Origin: an uncultured bacterium | GTDB lineage: Bacteria > Verrucomicrobiota > Kiritimatiellia > RFP12 > UBA1067 | Assembly: GCA_902802945.1 (NCBI GenBank) | Contig: CADCOC010000019.1 | Coordinates: forward strand, 1 to 54,012 | Direction: 5' to 3' | DNA length: 54,012 nucleotides | The notes under the pieces: model-generated | The model's database searches: none | Told to the model about the DNA's origin: nothing | The model's input: the letters and a program-made list of their open reading frames with translations, nothing else | Part shown: positions 32,518-41,341 of the stretch, in pieces | How positions within the stretch are numbered: the first letter of the stretch is position 1 | Layout of the letters: the number at the start of each line of letters is the position of its first letter | Program-made: the position numbers and the translations under genes

Positions 32518-32526
32518 TGGTATAAT
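32518..32526 (+). promoter_or_regulatory. Extended -10 promoter for the dynamin-toxin operon, probably leaderless
   Basis: TGGTATAAT, a near-perfect extended -10, ends 7 nt before ATG 32534. Transcription should start at or beside the A of that ATG, so the first gene would have no leader or Shine-Dalgarno site. Confidence 0.6.
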
Positions 32527-32533
32527 ACGAGAC

Positions 32534-34063
32534 ATGAGTTTAAGCACTGCTAGGCAACGATTGATGAGCGTGATAAAGCAAAAGCCAAATGGAGAAGTGC
32601 ATCTGACCGACGAAAGGGTCGTTCAGATGCGTTTCGTTAGCCATGCCATCACGCAGTTTATTTGTTCGCAGCGAATAAACTTGTGGTGGAACACCGCGAC
32701 GCATAACAATCAATGTTCAGAGGTTTTCAATGCTGCGCTGCTTGCGGTTCTCAATGGCGATTTCAAGGAGGCCCGACGATTGCGACTCAAAGCAACATTC
32801 GGTTTCATAAAGTGGCCATTGGTTGCGGGGGGCATCATCGGCGTTTGCTGTAGTTTTATTCCATTCCTGTGGATTGTGCTTGCGATCCTTTTGTTGATGC
32901 TTGTGGGGCGCTTCGGGTGGTTGCTATGTGCAGAGGCTGAAAGCTTCTGTAAACTCCTCAAACGGAAGATGCCAAAACCAGATGACCAGTACTGGCCATT
33001 TGCCGTGATTCCGATGAATCCTGACGGAAGTAGATACAAGCGTTTCATGAGAGGTGTGAAGGAGAAGTTGCCGAGATGCCGCTTTCTTGAGAAGGCATAT
33101 TCTGCTTTTGTTGTATTCCGTGACGCTGAAACAAGATATGCCCATCTGCCTGTGAAGAACTGTGTCGTGTGCGCGACTATGAGCGCAGGCAAGTCAACAT
33201 TCGTCAATGCACTTCTTGGCATGGATGTCTTGCCGGCACGACATGGGGCTGCGACGGCGAAGGTGACGAGCGTTTATGATAGGGATGGTGAGGATGGCTT
33301 GGTTGGCTTTACGGAGGATTCCTCTGGAGACCTTACAGATGTTGATACCGCAATTGATTCATCAGTTATCGACGGTTGGAACGGCGACAAGGGCATCACA
33401 CGCATCTTTCTACAAGGCGATCTTGATGGCATCGCCAATGAGGGCTTTAAGGTTGCCGTCCATGACACTCCTGGCACGAACAACAGCGGAGATCGAATGC
33501 ATCATTCAGTAACAAAGAAGTTTCTGCGAGAGTCGTCCCCAGATGTTGTAGTGTATGTGGCGAACGCAGAACAGCTTTGTACGACAGATGAGGGTGACCT
33601 CCTTAAAGAATTGTTTTCCGGGGTTGTGTGTTCGCATGGCACTCCGGTTCTCTTCGTTCTGAATAAGGCAGACAGCATTGACACTGAGAAAGAGAGTCTT
33701 GCAGGACTGATGGAACGATACAAAGACTTTTTGACGCAAATTGGATTCGCTAACCCCGTCGTATGCCCTGTGTCGTCGAAGGCCGCTCGCCTCATAAAAA
33801 TGGCACTTAAGGGCAGGGCCGAATGTTTCTCCGATTCTGAGCGTGACGATTTCCCGCTGATAGCTCGACGGTTCACAAAACGGCTTGTTTTTGACGAGGC
33901 GATGCCGCATCAGGAGGCATGTCATTTTCCGGCACAAATTGCAGTTGACGGAGAAGAGTACGAAGCTTCTGCGCTTTGCACCGCATTGTCCCATACGGGT
34001 ATTAAGAGAATCGAGACTGAACTTGAAAAGCTTTTAACATCTACCAACAAGGAGAACAAATGA
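32534..34063 (+). CDS. Dynamin-like GTPase with N-terminal membrane hairpin
   Basis: The 509-aa protein has a membrane hairpin at residues 92-133, then a GTPase domain. P-loop MSAGKSTFVNAL starts at residue 216, the switch I Thr lies in AATAKVTS, DTPGTN is at 311 and NKAD at 377. The ATMSAGKST form and the LLGMDVLPA that follows are typical of bacterial dynamin-like proteins. The C-terminal helical stalk is short, so it resembles a dynamin head plus anchor. Bacterial dynamins usually act in pairs, and the next gene is a larger dynamin overlapping by 4 nt. They are expected to remodel or fuse membrane on GTP hydrolysis; some act in phage defence or toxin release. Confidence 0.85.
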   Translation: MSLSTARQRLMSVIKQKPNGEVHLTDERVVQMRFVSHAITQFICSQRINLWWNTATHNNQCSEVFNAALLAVLNGDFKEARRLRLKATFGFIKWPLVAGGIIGVCCSFIPFLWIVLAILLLMLVGRFGWLLCAEAESFCKLLKRKMPKPDDQYWPFAVIPMNPDGSRYKRFMRGVKEKLPRCRFLEKAYSAFVVFRDAETRYAHLPVKNCVVCATMSAGKSTFVNALLGMDVLPARHGAATAKVTSVYDRDGEDGLVGFTEDSSGDLTDVDTAIDSSVIDGWNGDKGITRIFLQGDLDGIANEGFKVAVHDTPGTNNSGDRMHHSVTKKFLRESSPDVVVYVANAEQLCTTDEGDLLKELFSGVVCSHGTPVLFVLNKADSIDTEKESLAGLMERYKDFLTQIGFANPVVCPVSSKAARLIKMALKGRAECFSDSERDDFPLIARRFTKRLVFDEAMPHQEACHFPAQIAVDGEEYEASALCTALSHTGIKRIETELEKLLTSTNKENK

Positions 34064-36432
34064 AAAAGATCGAGCTGACTTACAACCCATTTACACACGA
34101 AAGGACCTTCCTTGTAGACGGGAAGTCTGCGACACTTCCCAAATGCTGGGGGGAAAGCGGCACCAAGGAGCTTTCCGAGTGGTGTGGTGACTTCTTTCAA
34201 GCTCTAAAGGATAAGTTTAACGATTCCGAAATGGAGGTGCGTTTCAAGGGTATCTTGCGCGATTGGGAGTTCCTTACAGATGCAAGGGAGAAATACAGTA
34301 CGGAGAATCCTTCGGACAGAATTGCCTTGATTGATGCAGGATGTGTGAATACAACGGCCAAACTTGGCGAATTGCGTAGGCTGTTTGATAGGATGCATTC
34401 AGGATCGCCGTTCCCCGAGCTCAAGACGCCAGAACTGAAGAGCCTCTTCGACAAGACGATGTCCAGCGAGTTTGAGATGGCGGTTGTAGCCACAATGTCA
34501 AGCGGAAAGTCTACGCTTATCAATTCAATGCTTGGATGCGAACTCTTGCCTGCACGTAATGAGGCGACCACGGCGACGCTCGCCAAGATACACGATATTG
34601 ATGGCATGGTCGGTTTTAAAGGAACGAGTTATGACGTTAACCGTGAGGAAATCGCATCTTTTGATTCGCTCACACTTGATAAAATGAATACGCTGAATGA
34701 CAACCCGAAGACCTCGGTAATTGAGATCTATGGCGATGTGGTCGGCGTTGAGTCCAAGGATATCAAGCTGTTGCTTACGGACACACCCGGACCAAATAGT
34801 CTTACTGATAGCCATAAAGCGCACACTTATGCACTAATACAGGCTGAATATAAACCAATGATTTTGTATGTTTTCAACGGTACACAATTAGAGACAAAGG
34901 CCGACAATGGGTTGCTTAAGGATATAGCAGAAAGTATGCGCTTTGGCGGGCGGCAAACTCAAGAGCGTTTCATCTTTGTGCTTAATAAGGCAGATGAGTT
35001 TGACCCGGGGCATGGGGAGAGTGCGCAGAAGAAGATAGAGGATGTCAAACAATATCTTGCCAAACACGGTATTTGCAATGCACGCATATTCCCAGCATCA
35101 GCACGTATGGCAAAAGTCATTCGTCAATATCTTAAAGGGCAACCTCTTACAGAGACGGAGGAAGATGAAATATTGCCTCAGTATCAATCATTCATCAGGC
35201 GAGAGTGGAAGCATTTTTCTGATTTCGCTCCCTTGTCCTCAACGGCTAGGCGTGAACTTAATGCCGCACTTTCCGACGCGCTGAAGAAAGGCGATAATTA
35301 TCGTGCAGCACTGATCTACACAGGTGTCCCGGCAATTGAGCTAGCCATTACCGAGTATTTGGCGAAGTACGCACTCCCTGCAAAACTTTCAGAGGGCGTA
35401 CATTCATTCAAAGACAAGATTGATAGTCTTGGCGTGGAAGCAGAGGAGACGAAACGACTTGAAGGCAATCGCGAAGCGGTCGAGAAACTGCGAGCGAATC
35501 TTGACAAGCTTGAATCCGCACTAGCCAAAGGCGAGAAGGCCGATGTAGTGAGAGCAAAAATTGACGGCCTTTCCGTCAAGGATGTCTTGAGAGATAAGTT
35601 TGAGAAGATCAGCGGTAAACTTTTCTCGGCCATTACAACTAAGACCCAAAAAATGCAAAGTACACGGTTGCATGCCGATGCTGCGCAGGCTTATGTAGAG
35701 AGCCTACAGGAGACGTTGCCGGACATGGAGCGGAAGTTTCGTATCGACGTGCAGGATGCTCTCAATAAGGCGTTTACCGCACAAGCGCAGGACGCGATCA
35801 AAACCTACCAGAAGTATCTTGAGGAACTGACAGGGGTATTACCATACAATATACCTCCAGCGGCTATTCTTGGTGATGTGGCTGAAATTACCCTTGAATC
35901 CACTCTTGAAGAGTATTCTCGCATGGAAAATGTACAGATTGGAAGCCACAAGGAGACAACCAGCGGCGGCTCTTTGGTAGGAGGATTACTTGGTGCCGGA
36001 GGTGGTCTTGCTGCCGGTCTTGCATTTTTGAGTGGCCCTGTCGGTTGGCTTGCTGCAGCTGGTGCGGCTGTTGCTGGTGCGGCCATCGGACATGCGGCAG
36101 ACAGAGATGAAGTCGTGGCTGATTACGAAAGTCAGAAGTTTGTTGACCTTTCTCGTTGGCTTGATGAGAAGTTGTTGCCGCAGATAGAAACTTCTGTTGA
36201 ATCAACACGCAAGGCGGCATTTGATTGGGCGAAGCGGGAGGAGAAGAAATTTAAAGAATATTTCAAGGCCAAACTTGCGGAACTTGATGGTGTAGTCAAG
36301 AAGAAGCTTACGGAAAAGAAAAAGGCAATTGCAGATCAAGCGGCACTTGAAAAGACGATAGCTGAAAATGAGAGCAGGCTGGCATGGCTCAATCATTTCA
36401 AGACCGATCTCGAAAAGGTTCTGGCTGTGTGA
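34060..36432 (+). CDS. Dynamin-like GTPase with C-terminal glycine-zipper hairpin
   Basis: The 790-aa partner overlaps the first dynamin gene by ATGA. GTPase motifs: MSSGKSTLINSMLG at residue 146, ATTATLAKI (switch I), DTPGPNS at 241 and NKADEFD at 309. Residues about 400-610 are charged and helical, with coiled-coil character (stalk). Residues 635-683 are a glycine-rich hydrophobic hairpin (GGLLGAGGGLAAGLAF) suited to membrane insertion. Residues 700-790 form a second coiled coil with KKKLTEKKKAIADQAALEK. This is the standard GTPase, stalk and paddle plan. It probably forms a hetero-oligomer with the upstream protein. Confidence 0.87.
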   Translation: MKKIELTYNPFTHERTFLVDGKSATLPKCWGESGTKELSEWCGDFFQALKDKFNDSEMEVRFKGILRDWEFLTDAREKYSTENPSDRIALIDAGCVNTTAKLGELRRLFDRMHSGSPFPELKTPELKSLFDKTMSSEFEMAVVATMSSGKSTLINSMLGCELLPARNEATTATLAKIHDIDGMVGFKGTSYDVNREEIASFDSLTLDKMNTLNDNPKTSVIEIYGDVVGVESKDIKLLLTDTPGPNSLTDSHKAHTYALIQAEYKPMILYVFNGTQLETKADNGLLKDIAESMRFGGRQTQERFIFVLNKADEFDPGHGESAQKKIEDVKQYLAKHGICNARIFPASARMAKVIRQYLKGQPLTETEEDEILPQYQSFIRREWKHFSDFAPLSSTARRELNAALSDALKKGDNYRAALIYTGVPAIELAITEYLAKYALPAKLSEGVHSFKDKIDSLGVEAEETKRLEGNREAVEKLRANLDKLESALAKGEKADVVRAKIDGLSVKDVLRDKFEKISGKLFSAITTKTQKMQSTRLHADAAQAYVESLQETLPDMERKFRIDVQDALNKAFTAQAQDAIKTYQKYLEELTGVLPYNIPPAAILGDVAEITLESTLEEYSRMENVQIGSHKETTSGGSLVGGLLGAGGGLAAGLAFLSGPVGWLAAAGAAVAGAAIGHAADRDEVVADYESQKFVDLSRWLDEKLLPQIETSVESTRKAAFDWAKREEKKFKEYFKAKLAELDGVVKKKLTEKKKAIADQAALEKTIAENESRLAWLNHFKTDLEKVLAV

Positions 36433-36445
36433 TGGAGGCAAGACA

Positions 36446-36982
36446 ATGAGCGTAAGCGAAAAACTGAAGACTGCCGTCAAGGCAAAGGATATAAACGCGA
36501 TTCGCGACTGTCTCTGGTCTCGTATCGTTCTCGACCCAAATTTTACAAAGGGCTTTCCTGAAAGCTGGAAATTCTGCCTTGACAACGGAATTACCGAGGC
36601 AGAATTGTACGAGCCGCATGATGGCCGCCCTCTGCCGGAAGAGGTTTCGGACGATTATTTCTCGGCTTTGAGCGGACAGCTGCGTACTAACTTTTCTCGT
36701 GAACGCTTGGATGCAATAAAGTGCATTGGTCGCGCCCTTTATCCGCCCAAGCCGGCTGATGGTAATGGCACGGCTTCTGATTCATCAGGAGTCCCTCACT
36801 CGTATGATGTGAAGCGGATCGTCGTCTCCTGCGCCGCTGCCGCTATTGGTGTGGCAGTAGGTGGTGCTGTGGGCGGGTTTCTGCTCAGAAGAGTACTGAT
36901 TGGTGCGATAGTCGGTGGCGTTGCCGGGGGCGCAGCAGGCGCTATGCTCGGCAAACGTAAACGTTCCGATACTTCTCGGTAG
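36446..36982 (+). CDS. Glycine-zipper membrane protein
   Basis: The product is 178 aa from ATG 36446, 7 nt after GGAGG. The N-terminal 110 residues are soluble, with a helical pattern (SEKLKTAVKAKDINAIRDCL, then FPESWKFCLDNGITEAELYE). Residues about 128-170 are a glycine-zipper double helix (AAAIGVAVGGAVGGFLL, then IGAIVGGVAGGAAGAMLG) ending in a basic tail. Such zippers oligomerise or form pores in membrane. Position between the dynamins and the ATPase suggests a membrane adaptor of the same complex. No database family is recognised. Confidence 0.68.
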   Translation: MSVSEKLKTAVKAKDINAIRDCLWSRIVLDPNFTKGFPESWKFCLDNGITEAELYEPHDGRPLPEEVSDDYFSALSGQLRTNFSRERLDAIKCIGRALYPPKPADGNGTASDSSGVPHSYDVKRIVVSCAAAAIGVAVGGAVGGFLLRRVLIGAIVGGVAGGAAGAMLGKRKRSDTSR

Positions 36983-36996
36983 AAAGGTGGTGAGAG

Positions 36997-39900
36997 ATGT
37001 CAGAAGAAGTTAAAGTTCTTGAAGCGACACGCGATGCGAAGGAACTCGCACTTGCAGTAGGACGGGCCGATTCATTGTTGGGAAGGACATATCTTTCGGT
37101 CATGCAGAGGGCGGAGGTAACTAAAGCCCCTTACAAAGTCGTGACTGAAGCATCGGCGTATGCAAGAGAACTGAATGAACACGTGCGCTTGTTCAATATT
37201 TCGCAGCTCGTACTCGATAAGAGTGAGAACATGCGAGACAAATTGGCTACGGTGTTTCAGGCAGTTCACGCCGTAGGCGCATCGTTCCTTATGCTTGTTT
37301 CCGGAAAGAAGGAAAGTGTTGTGATACACGCAGGGGTTCGATTCGATGGCGATGCGGATGGCCTTGACCTCGCTCAGGATGTCTTGGCGTCCTGTCTTAA
37401 CGCCAATTTCCCCGGCGTCGTATTTTCAAGGGCGGACGAGAATTCAATTGGCGCTCTTGCTGGAGAGACTTTTGCTGCTAATCCGCGCGTGGCTACCGTC
37501 ACAGATGTGCCGGGTTTGCGCTTTGAGGACGAGACGAAGGAACGGCGTTTCATGCAAGGCATAGAGAAGTTGATCGATGCCATGCGTGGTGAAGAGTATT
37601 CGTTTCTTGTCATTGCAGACCCAGTATCTTCTGGCGACCTTTCCGCAAGCCGTCGGGCATTGGAAAATCTATACTCCAATCTTGTTCCTTTTGGGGAGTC
37701 GCAATTCACGGCGGGTGCAAGCGTTACAGATAGCATTAGCAAATCTATTTCCAAAGGCGTGACCGAGTCGATCAACAGAAGCGTTACGAATAGTGCGCAG
37801 CACACAGTAAGCAAATCGACGACGGTGACCGCGACTGTTTCTGAAACGACTCAGGCTGGCATATCTGTCGCGCCATTCGGAATAGGGGGAAACGCCAGTC
37901 AAAGTTTAACAATTGGAGTTTCAACAGGTGTGACGGTAGGTGCTGCCGACACGTCCGGGGTTGCTGTTCAATTGGGAACTGGTGTTTCTGAGGCCTTGAC
38001 GAAGGGCGAACAAGAGGGCCGTCAAGAGGGTACAAGTACTAGCCTCCAGATCAAACTTGAAAACCACACGGTGATGCAACTGCTTGACCGTATAAAGCGC
38101 ACTCTTAAACGCTATGACGAATGTGGCGATCTCGGAATGTGGAATTGCGCGGCATATTTTATGTCGGATAAGTCGGGTGTTGCACAGATGGCGGCAAGCG
38201 TCTATCATGCGCTTGTTCGTGGTGAAGATTCATCGCTTGAGAGCGGCGGCGTGACGATGTGGGATAGCGAAAGGTCGGCGCAAATTGTTCCGTTCCTCAA
38301 GCACATGGAACATCCACGTGTGATTGTGAACGGTCTTGCCGTGACGCCTGGAACGCTTGTCAGCAGCGCGGAACTCGCCATTGGTGCTGGACTTCCGAAT
38401 AGGTCTGTTCCCGGAATCCCCGTCTTGGAATGTGCTGAATTTGGGCGCACGGTGTCAACCTACAGCCGCGATAGAGAATCGCGCAATGTCGAATTAGGTA
38501 AGATATTCAATATGCACAGGGTCGAGGCGTTGCCTGTGCGCCTTGACGCGGAAAGCCTCGCGTCCCATGTGTTCGTGACGGGTTCAACAGGCTGCGGCAA
38601 GTCCAATACTGTGTATGTACTGCTTGATAGCCTGCTGCAACAGGGTGTTAACTTTCTTGTTGTCGAACCTGCGAAAGGCGAATATCGCAGTGTATTTGGA
38701 GGTCGATCATCAGTTGATGTTTACGGGACGAATCCTGATCTCACACCGCTTTTGCGCATCAACCCCTTTAGTTTCCCGCATGGGAATGAAGACCCTGCAA
38801 AGAATGTCCACATACTCGAACATCTTGATCGCCTTGTCGAGATATTCAATGTGTGCTGGCCGATGTATGCCGCAATGCCCGCAGTCCTTAAGGATGCGAT
38901 AGAAAAATCTTATGAAGATTGCGGATGGAACCTTACGGAGTCCACAAATAGCTACGAGGGCGGGAAGTGGCAGAATCTCTATCCGACGTTCGCAGATGTG
39001 ACGCGCAATATTCGTAGAATCATCGACTCATCCGAATATGATGCGGAGAATAAGGGTGCGTACAAGGGTAGCCTGATTACGCGTCTCAAATCACTAACGA
39101 ACGGCATAAACGGGCTTGTGTTCACGACGGACGAGATTTCGGGTAACGATCTGTTCGACGAGAATGTGATTGTAGATCTAAGCCGAGTAGGTTCCATTGA
39201 GACAAAGGCGCTAATCATGGGGCTTCTCGTGTTGAAACTGCAAGAGCATCGTATGACCAAGGGTGACATGAACGCGAAACTTCGGCATGTGACAGTTCTT
39301 GAGGAAGCGCACAACCTTCTCAAGCGGACGAGTACGGAGCAGTCGCAGGATTCTGGCAACCTCCTCGGCAAGTCGGTTGAAATGCTCGCTAATTCGATTG
39401 CAGAGATGCGTACATACGGCGAGGGCTTTGTCATTGCAGATCAAGCTCCTGGACTTCTTGACATGGCGGCTATTCGTAATACGAATACAAAGATTGTCAT
39501 GCGGTTGCCGGATCAAGGGGATCGGGAACTTGTCGGCAAGGCGATGCACCTCAACGACGATCAGATTGCCGAACTTGCAAAATTGCCGCGTGGTGTCGCG
39601 GCGGTTTATCAGAATGAATGGGTGGAAAGTGTGCTCTGCAAGGTCGATCACTACATCGCCAAGGATGACCACGTGCGTAAATCTGTCTGTCAGAAAGGCG
39701 GAAAGCAGAGGCCGTTGACGGTTTCAGAGCAGCTGGAGGTTGCGCGGTTGATGTTCAGTGGTACGATGCCATCTGAGGCACTTCTCAAGGATCTGAAGGA
39801 GGGCAAAGTACGTCTGTCGGCGCGAAGTCGAATTCTCGTAGCGCAAAGACTGAAGGATCGACAATCCAAGCCACAATTCACCAAAGCTGGTGCGGTTGTG

Positions 39901-40131
39901 GCAGAGGTGTTCCCCGAGTCAACTGAGACGTTGCGGAGAGCCTTAGACACGACTACGAACAAGGCACGGTGGACGGAGGAGCTGAATGTTGCCGTAACCG
40001 GAATTGAAGGTCTCACTGATGACCAGTTGCGCAGAGATATGAATCAGGCGATAATTACCGAGGTTCTTCTTAATGAGATGGGCAGAAAAGATGAGTTTAA
40101 CGCTTGGTACAAAGGGGGCTTTCTAAAATGA
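36997..40131 (+). CDS. HerA/FtsK-type ATPase (DUF87-like)
   Basis: The 1044-aa protein starts 14 nt after the previous stop. Residues 1-230 are unrecognised and helical. Residues about 240-340 are a Ser/Thr/Gly-rich low-complexity stretch (SISKSISKGVTESINRSVTN). The P-loop ATPase has Walker A GSTGCGKSN at residue 529, Walker B VTVLEEAHNLL at 765 and later GEGFVIADQAPGLLD and NTNTKIVMRLPD, in the order seen in HerA/VirB4/TraG-like DNA or protein pumps. HerA relatives translocate DNA or secreted protein. Here the gene overlaps an LHH toxin gene by 4 nt, so it may move or control that toxin. The C-terminal 180 residues are helical. Confidence 0.82.
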   Translation: MSEEVKVLEATRDAKELALAVGRADSLLGRTYLSVMQRAEVTKAPYKVVTEASAYARELNEHVRLFNISQLVLDKSENMRDKLATVFQAVHAVGASFLMLVSGKKESVVIHAGVRFDGDADGLDLAQDVLASCLNANFPGVVFSRADENSIGALAGETFAANPRVATVTDVPGLRFEDETKERRFMQGIEKLIDAMRGEEYSFLVIADPVSSGDLSASRRALENLYSNLVPFGESQFTAGASVTDSISKSISKGVTESINRSVTNSAQHTVSKSTTVTATVSETTQAGISVAPFGIGGNASQSLTIGVSTGVTVGAADTSGVAVQLGTGVSEALTKGEQEGRQEGTSTSLQIKLENHTVMQLLDRIKRTLKRYDECGDLGMWNCAAYFMSDKSGVAQMAASVYHALVRGEDSSLESGGVTMWDSERSAQIVPFLKHMEHPRVIVNGLAVTPGTLVSSAELAIGAGLPNRSVPGIPVLECAEFGRTVSTYSRDRESRNVELGKIFNMHRVEALPVRLDAESLASHVFVTGSTGCGKSNTVYVLLDSLLQQGVNFLVVEPAKGEYRSVFGGRSSVDVYGTNPDLTPLLRINPFSFPHGNEDPAKNVHILEHLDRLVEIFNVCWPMYAAMPAVLKDAIEKSYEDCGWNLTESTNSYEGGKWQNLYPTFADVTRNIRRIIDSSEYDAENKGAYKGSLITRLKSLTNGINGLVFTTDEISGNDLFDENVIVDLSRVGSIETKALIMGLLVLKLQEHRMTKGDMNAKLRHVTVLEEAHNLLKRTSTEQSQDSGNLLGKSVEMLANSIAEMRTYGEGFVIADQAPGLLDMAAIRNTNTKIVMRLPDQGDRELVGKAMHLNDDQIAELAKLPRGVAAVYQNEWVESVLCKVDHYIAKDDHVRKSVCQKGGKQRPLTVSEQLEVARLMFSGTMPSEALLKDLKEGKVRLSARSRILVAQRLKDRQSKPQFTKAGAVVAEVFPESTETLRRALDTTTNKARWTEELNVAVTGIEGLTDDQLRRDMNQAIITEVLLNEMGRKDEFNAWYKGGFLK

Positions 40132-40745
40132 TTGAAGCCTTGGCAAAGGTGGCCGAAGTGGCCACAGAGTCGGCAGAGTCATCTTCTGGAGCGGAGATCG
40201 ACCCTGATGCCCGCGTGGAAACGGAGCACTCTGGCGGCGAGACGAGCCAGAACGCAGAGGTCGATCCTGACGCGAGGATTGAGAGCGATTCTGGGGAGAA
40301 ACGTGGCTTAACTACGGAAGAGAAGGAACAACTGAAAGCGGAGACTGGTTGGTCAGATGAGATTGTCGATGCCATATCGTCAATGGAGGAGGCTCAGATA
40401 TACAAAGATGCAGGGTTGGTGGAGGCAGAGATTAACGGAAAGCCTTGCCTTATCAATCCAAACATTGACATGGACACAAAGACTGATGCGTTTGGCAGAA
40501 CGAATCGTCAACGTATGTCTGAGGGATTGGCTCCTCTTGATGAAAGCGGTAAGCCTATAGAACTTCATCACATTGGACAACATCCCGATTCGCCTCTTGC
40601 AGAACTTACGCAAGACCAACATCGAGGAAAGGATAACTATTCTGTGTTACATGACACAAAAAAGGAATCAGAGATTGATCGCCCAGCATTCGATAGTGAG
40701 CGAGTTGATTACTGGAAAACGAGAGCAGAAGGAGAAAACGCATGA
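40128..40745 (+). CDS. LHH-motif nuclease toxin (HNH/Endo VII superfamily)
   Basis: The product is 205 aa from ATG 40128, overlapping the ATPase stop. Residues 1-70 are acidic linker with a near-repeat, AEIDPDARVE then AEVDPDARIE. The C-terminal domain has IELHHIGQHPDSPLAELTQ at residue 145, the LHH signature of HNH/Endo VII-type polymorphic toxin nucleases, with a later His in DQHRG and HDTKKE. The family cuts nucleic acid, and proteins of this type are made with a specific immunity protein; a SUKH protein follows at once. There is no signal peptide, and the acidic N-terminal part may be an export or docking segment. Confidence 0.82.
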   Translation: MIEALAKVAEVATESAESSSGAEIDPDARVETEHSGGETSQNAEVDPDARIESDSGEKRGLTTEEKEQLKAETGWSDEIVDAISSMEEAQIYKDAGLVEAEINGKPCLINPNIDMDTKTDAFGRTNRQRMSEGLAPLDESGKPIELHHIGQHPDSPLAELTQDQHRGKDNYSVLHDTKKESEIDRPAFDSERVDYWKTRAEGENA

Positions 40746-41143
40746 AAACAATAATTGCTGACATTGCCAAACACTTTAAGGTGTATCAGGGCAAGGGTGT
40801 CTCGGATGAGGTAATCTCTGCCGCCGAACAACAACTGGGTGTGTTGTTTTCGGAACAATACAAGTCATACCTAAAAGAATGTGGAGTGTTGTCGTTTGGC
40901 ACGCATGAGATTACGGGATTGGGTGTAAAAGGGTATTTAAACGTTATTGAGGCGACGACAACAGAGCGCAATCTGGGCGGTTCGTTTCCCAATGATTGTA
41001 TTCTGATTGAGAATGTTGGGGTTGATGGCATACTTGTTGTCATGGATTCTGCTGGTTGCGTATATGAGTATCATAATGCGACCAAGGCCATAGTCGCAGA
41101 ATCATTCTTTCTCTATATTAAAAATATCGCTGGTTTGCATTGA
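40742..41143 (+). CDS. SUKH (SMI1/KNR4) family immunity protein
   Basis: The 133-aa protein overlaps the toxin gene by ATGA. It has the SUKH pattern: a start helix with VSDEVISAAEQQLGVLFSEQ, then YKSYLKECGVLSFG, a middle HEITGLG strand, and a C-terminal CVYEYHNATKAIVAESFFLYI. SUKH proteins are the commonest immunity proteins next to HNH-type polymorphic toxins, binding and blocking the nuclease. Its position directly after the LHH toxin supports that assignment. It ends the operon. Confidence 0.85.
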   Translation: MKTIIADIAKHFKVYQGKGVSDEVISAAEQQLGVLFSEQYKSYLKECGVLSFGTHEITGLGVKGYLNVIEATTTERNLGGSFPNDCILIENVGVDGILVVMDSAGCVYEYHNATKAIVAESFFLYIKNIAGLH

Positions 41144-41275
41144 ATAGAACGGATTATGGGCCGCGGCATACACGGGCGCATGGCATTATAGGTCGTTATC
41201 GCCATATCACCAAACGATTTAACGCTTTCGGTGATTCGATCGTTCGTTTTTCCTGGCCAGAGGGAGTATGGAAGG

Positions 41276-41284
41276 TGGTATAAT
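41276..41284 (+). promoter_or_regulatory. Extended -10 promoter for the 318-aa orphan gene
   Basis: TGGTATAAT lies 57 nt before ATG 41342. It is the same extended -10 as before the dynamin operon. Confidence 0.55.
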
Positions 41285-41341
41285 AGTGAGAAGCACATAA
41301 AAGTGGTAATGCTGAACCCAAAACAACAAAAGAGGAATAGA

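Noticed and set aside
41212..41250. Possible terminator after the SUKH gene
   Set aside because: AACGAT and ATCGTT can pair over 6 bp before a T run, but the loop is long and competing pairings exist, so it was not listed as a feature.
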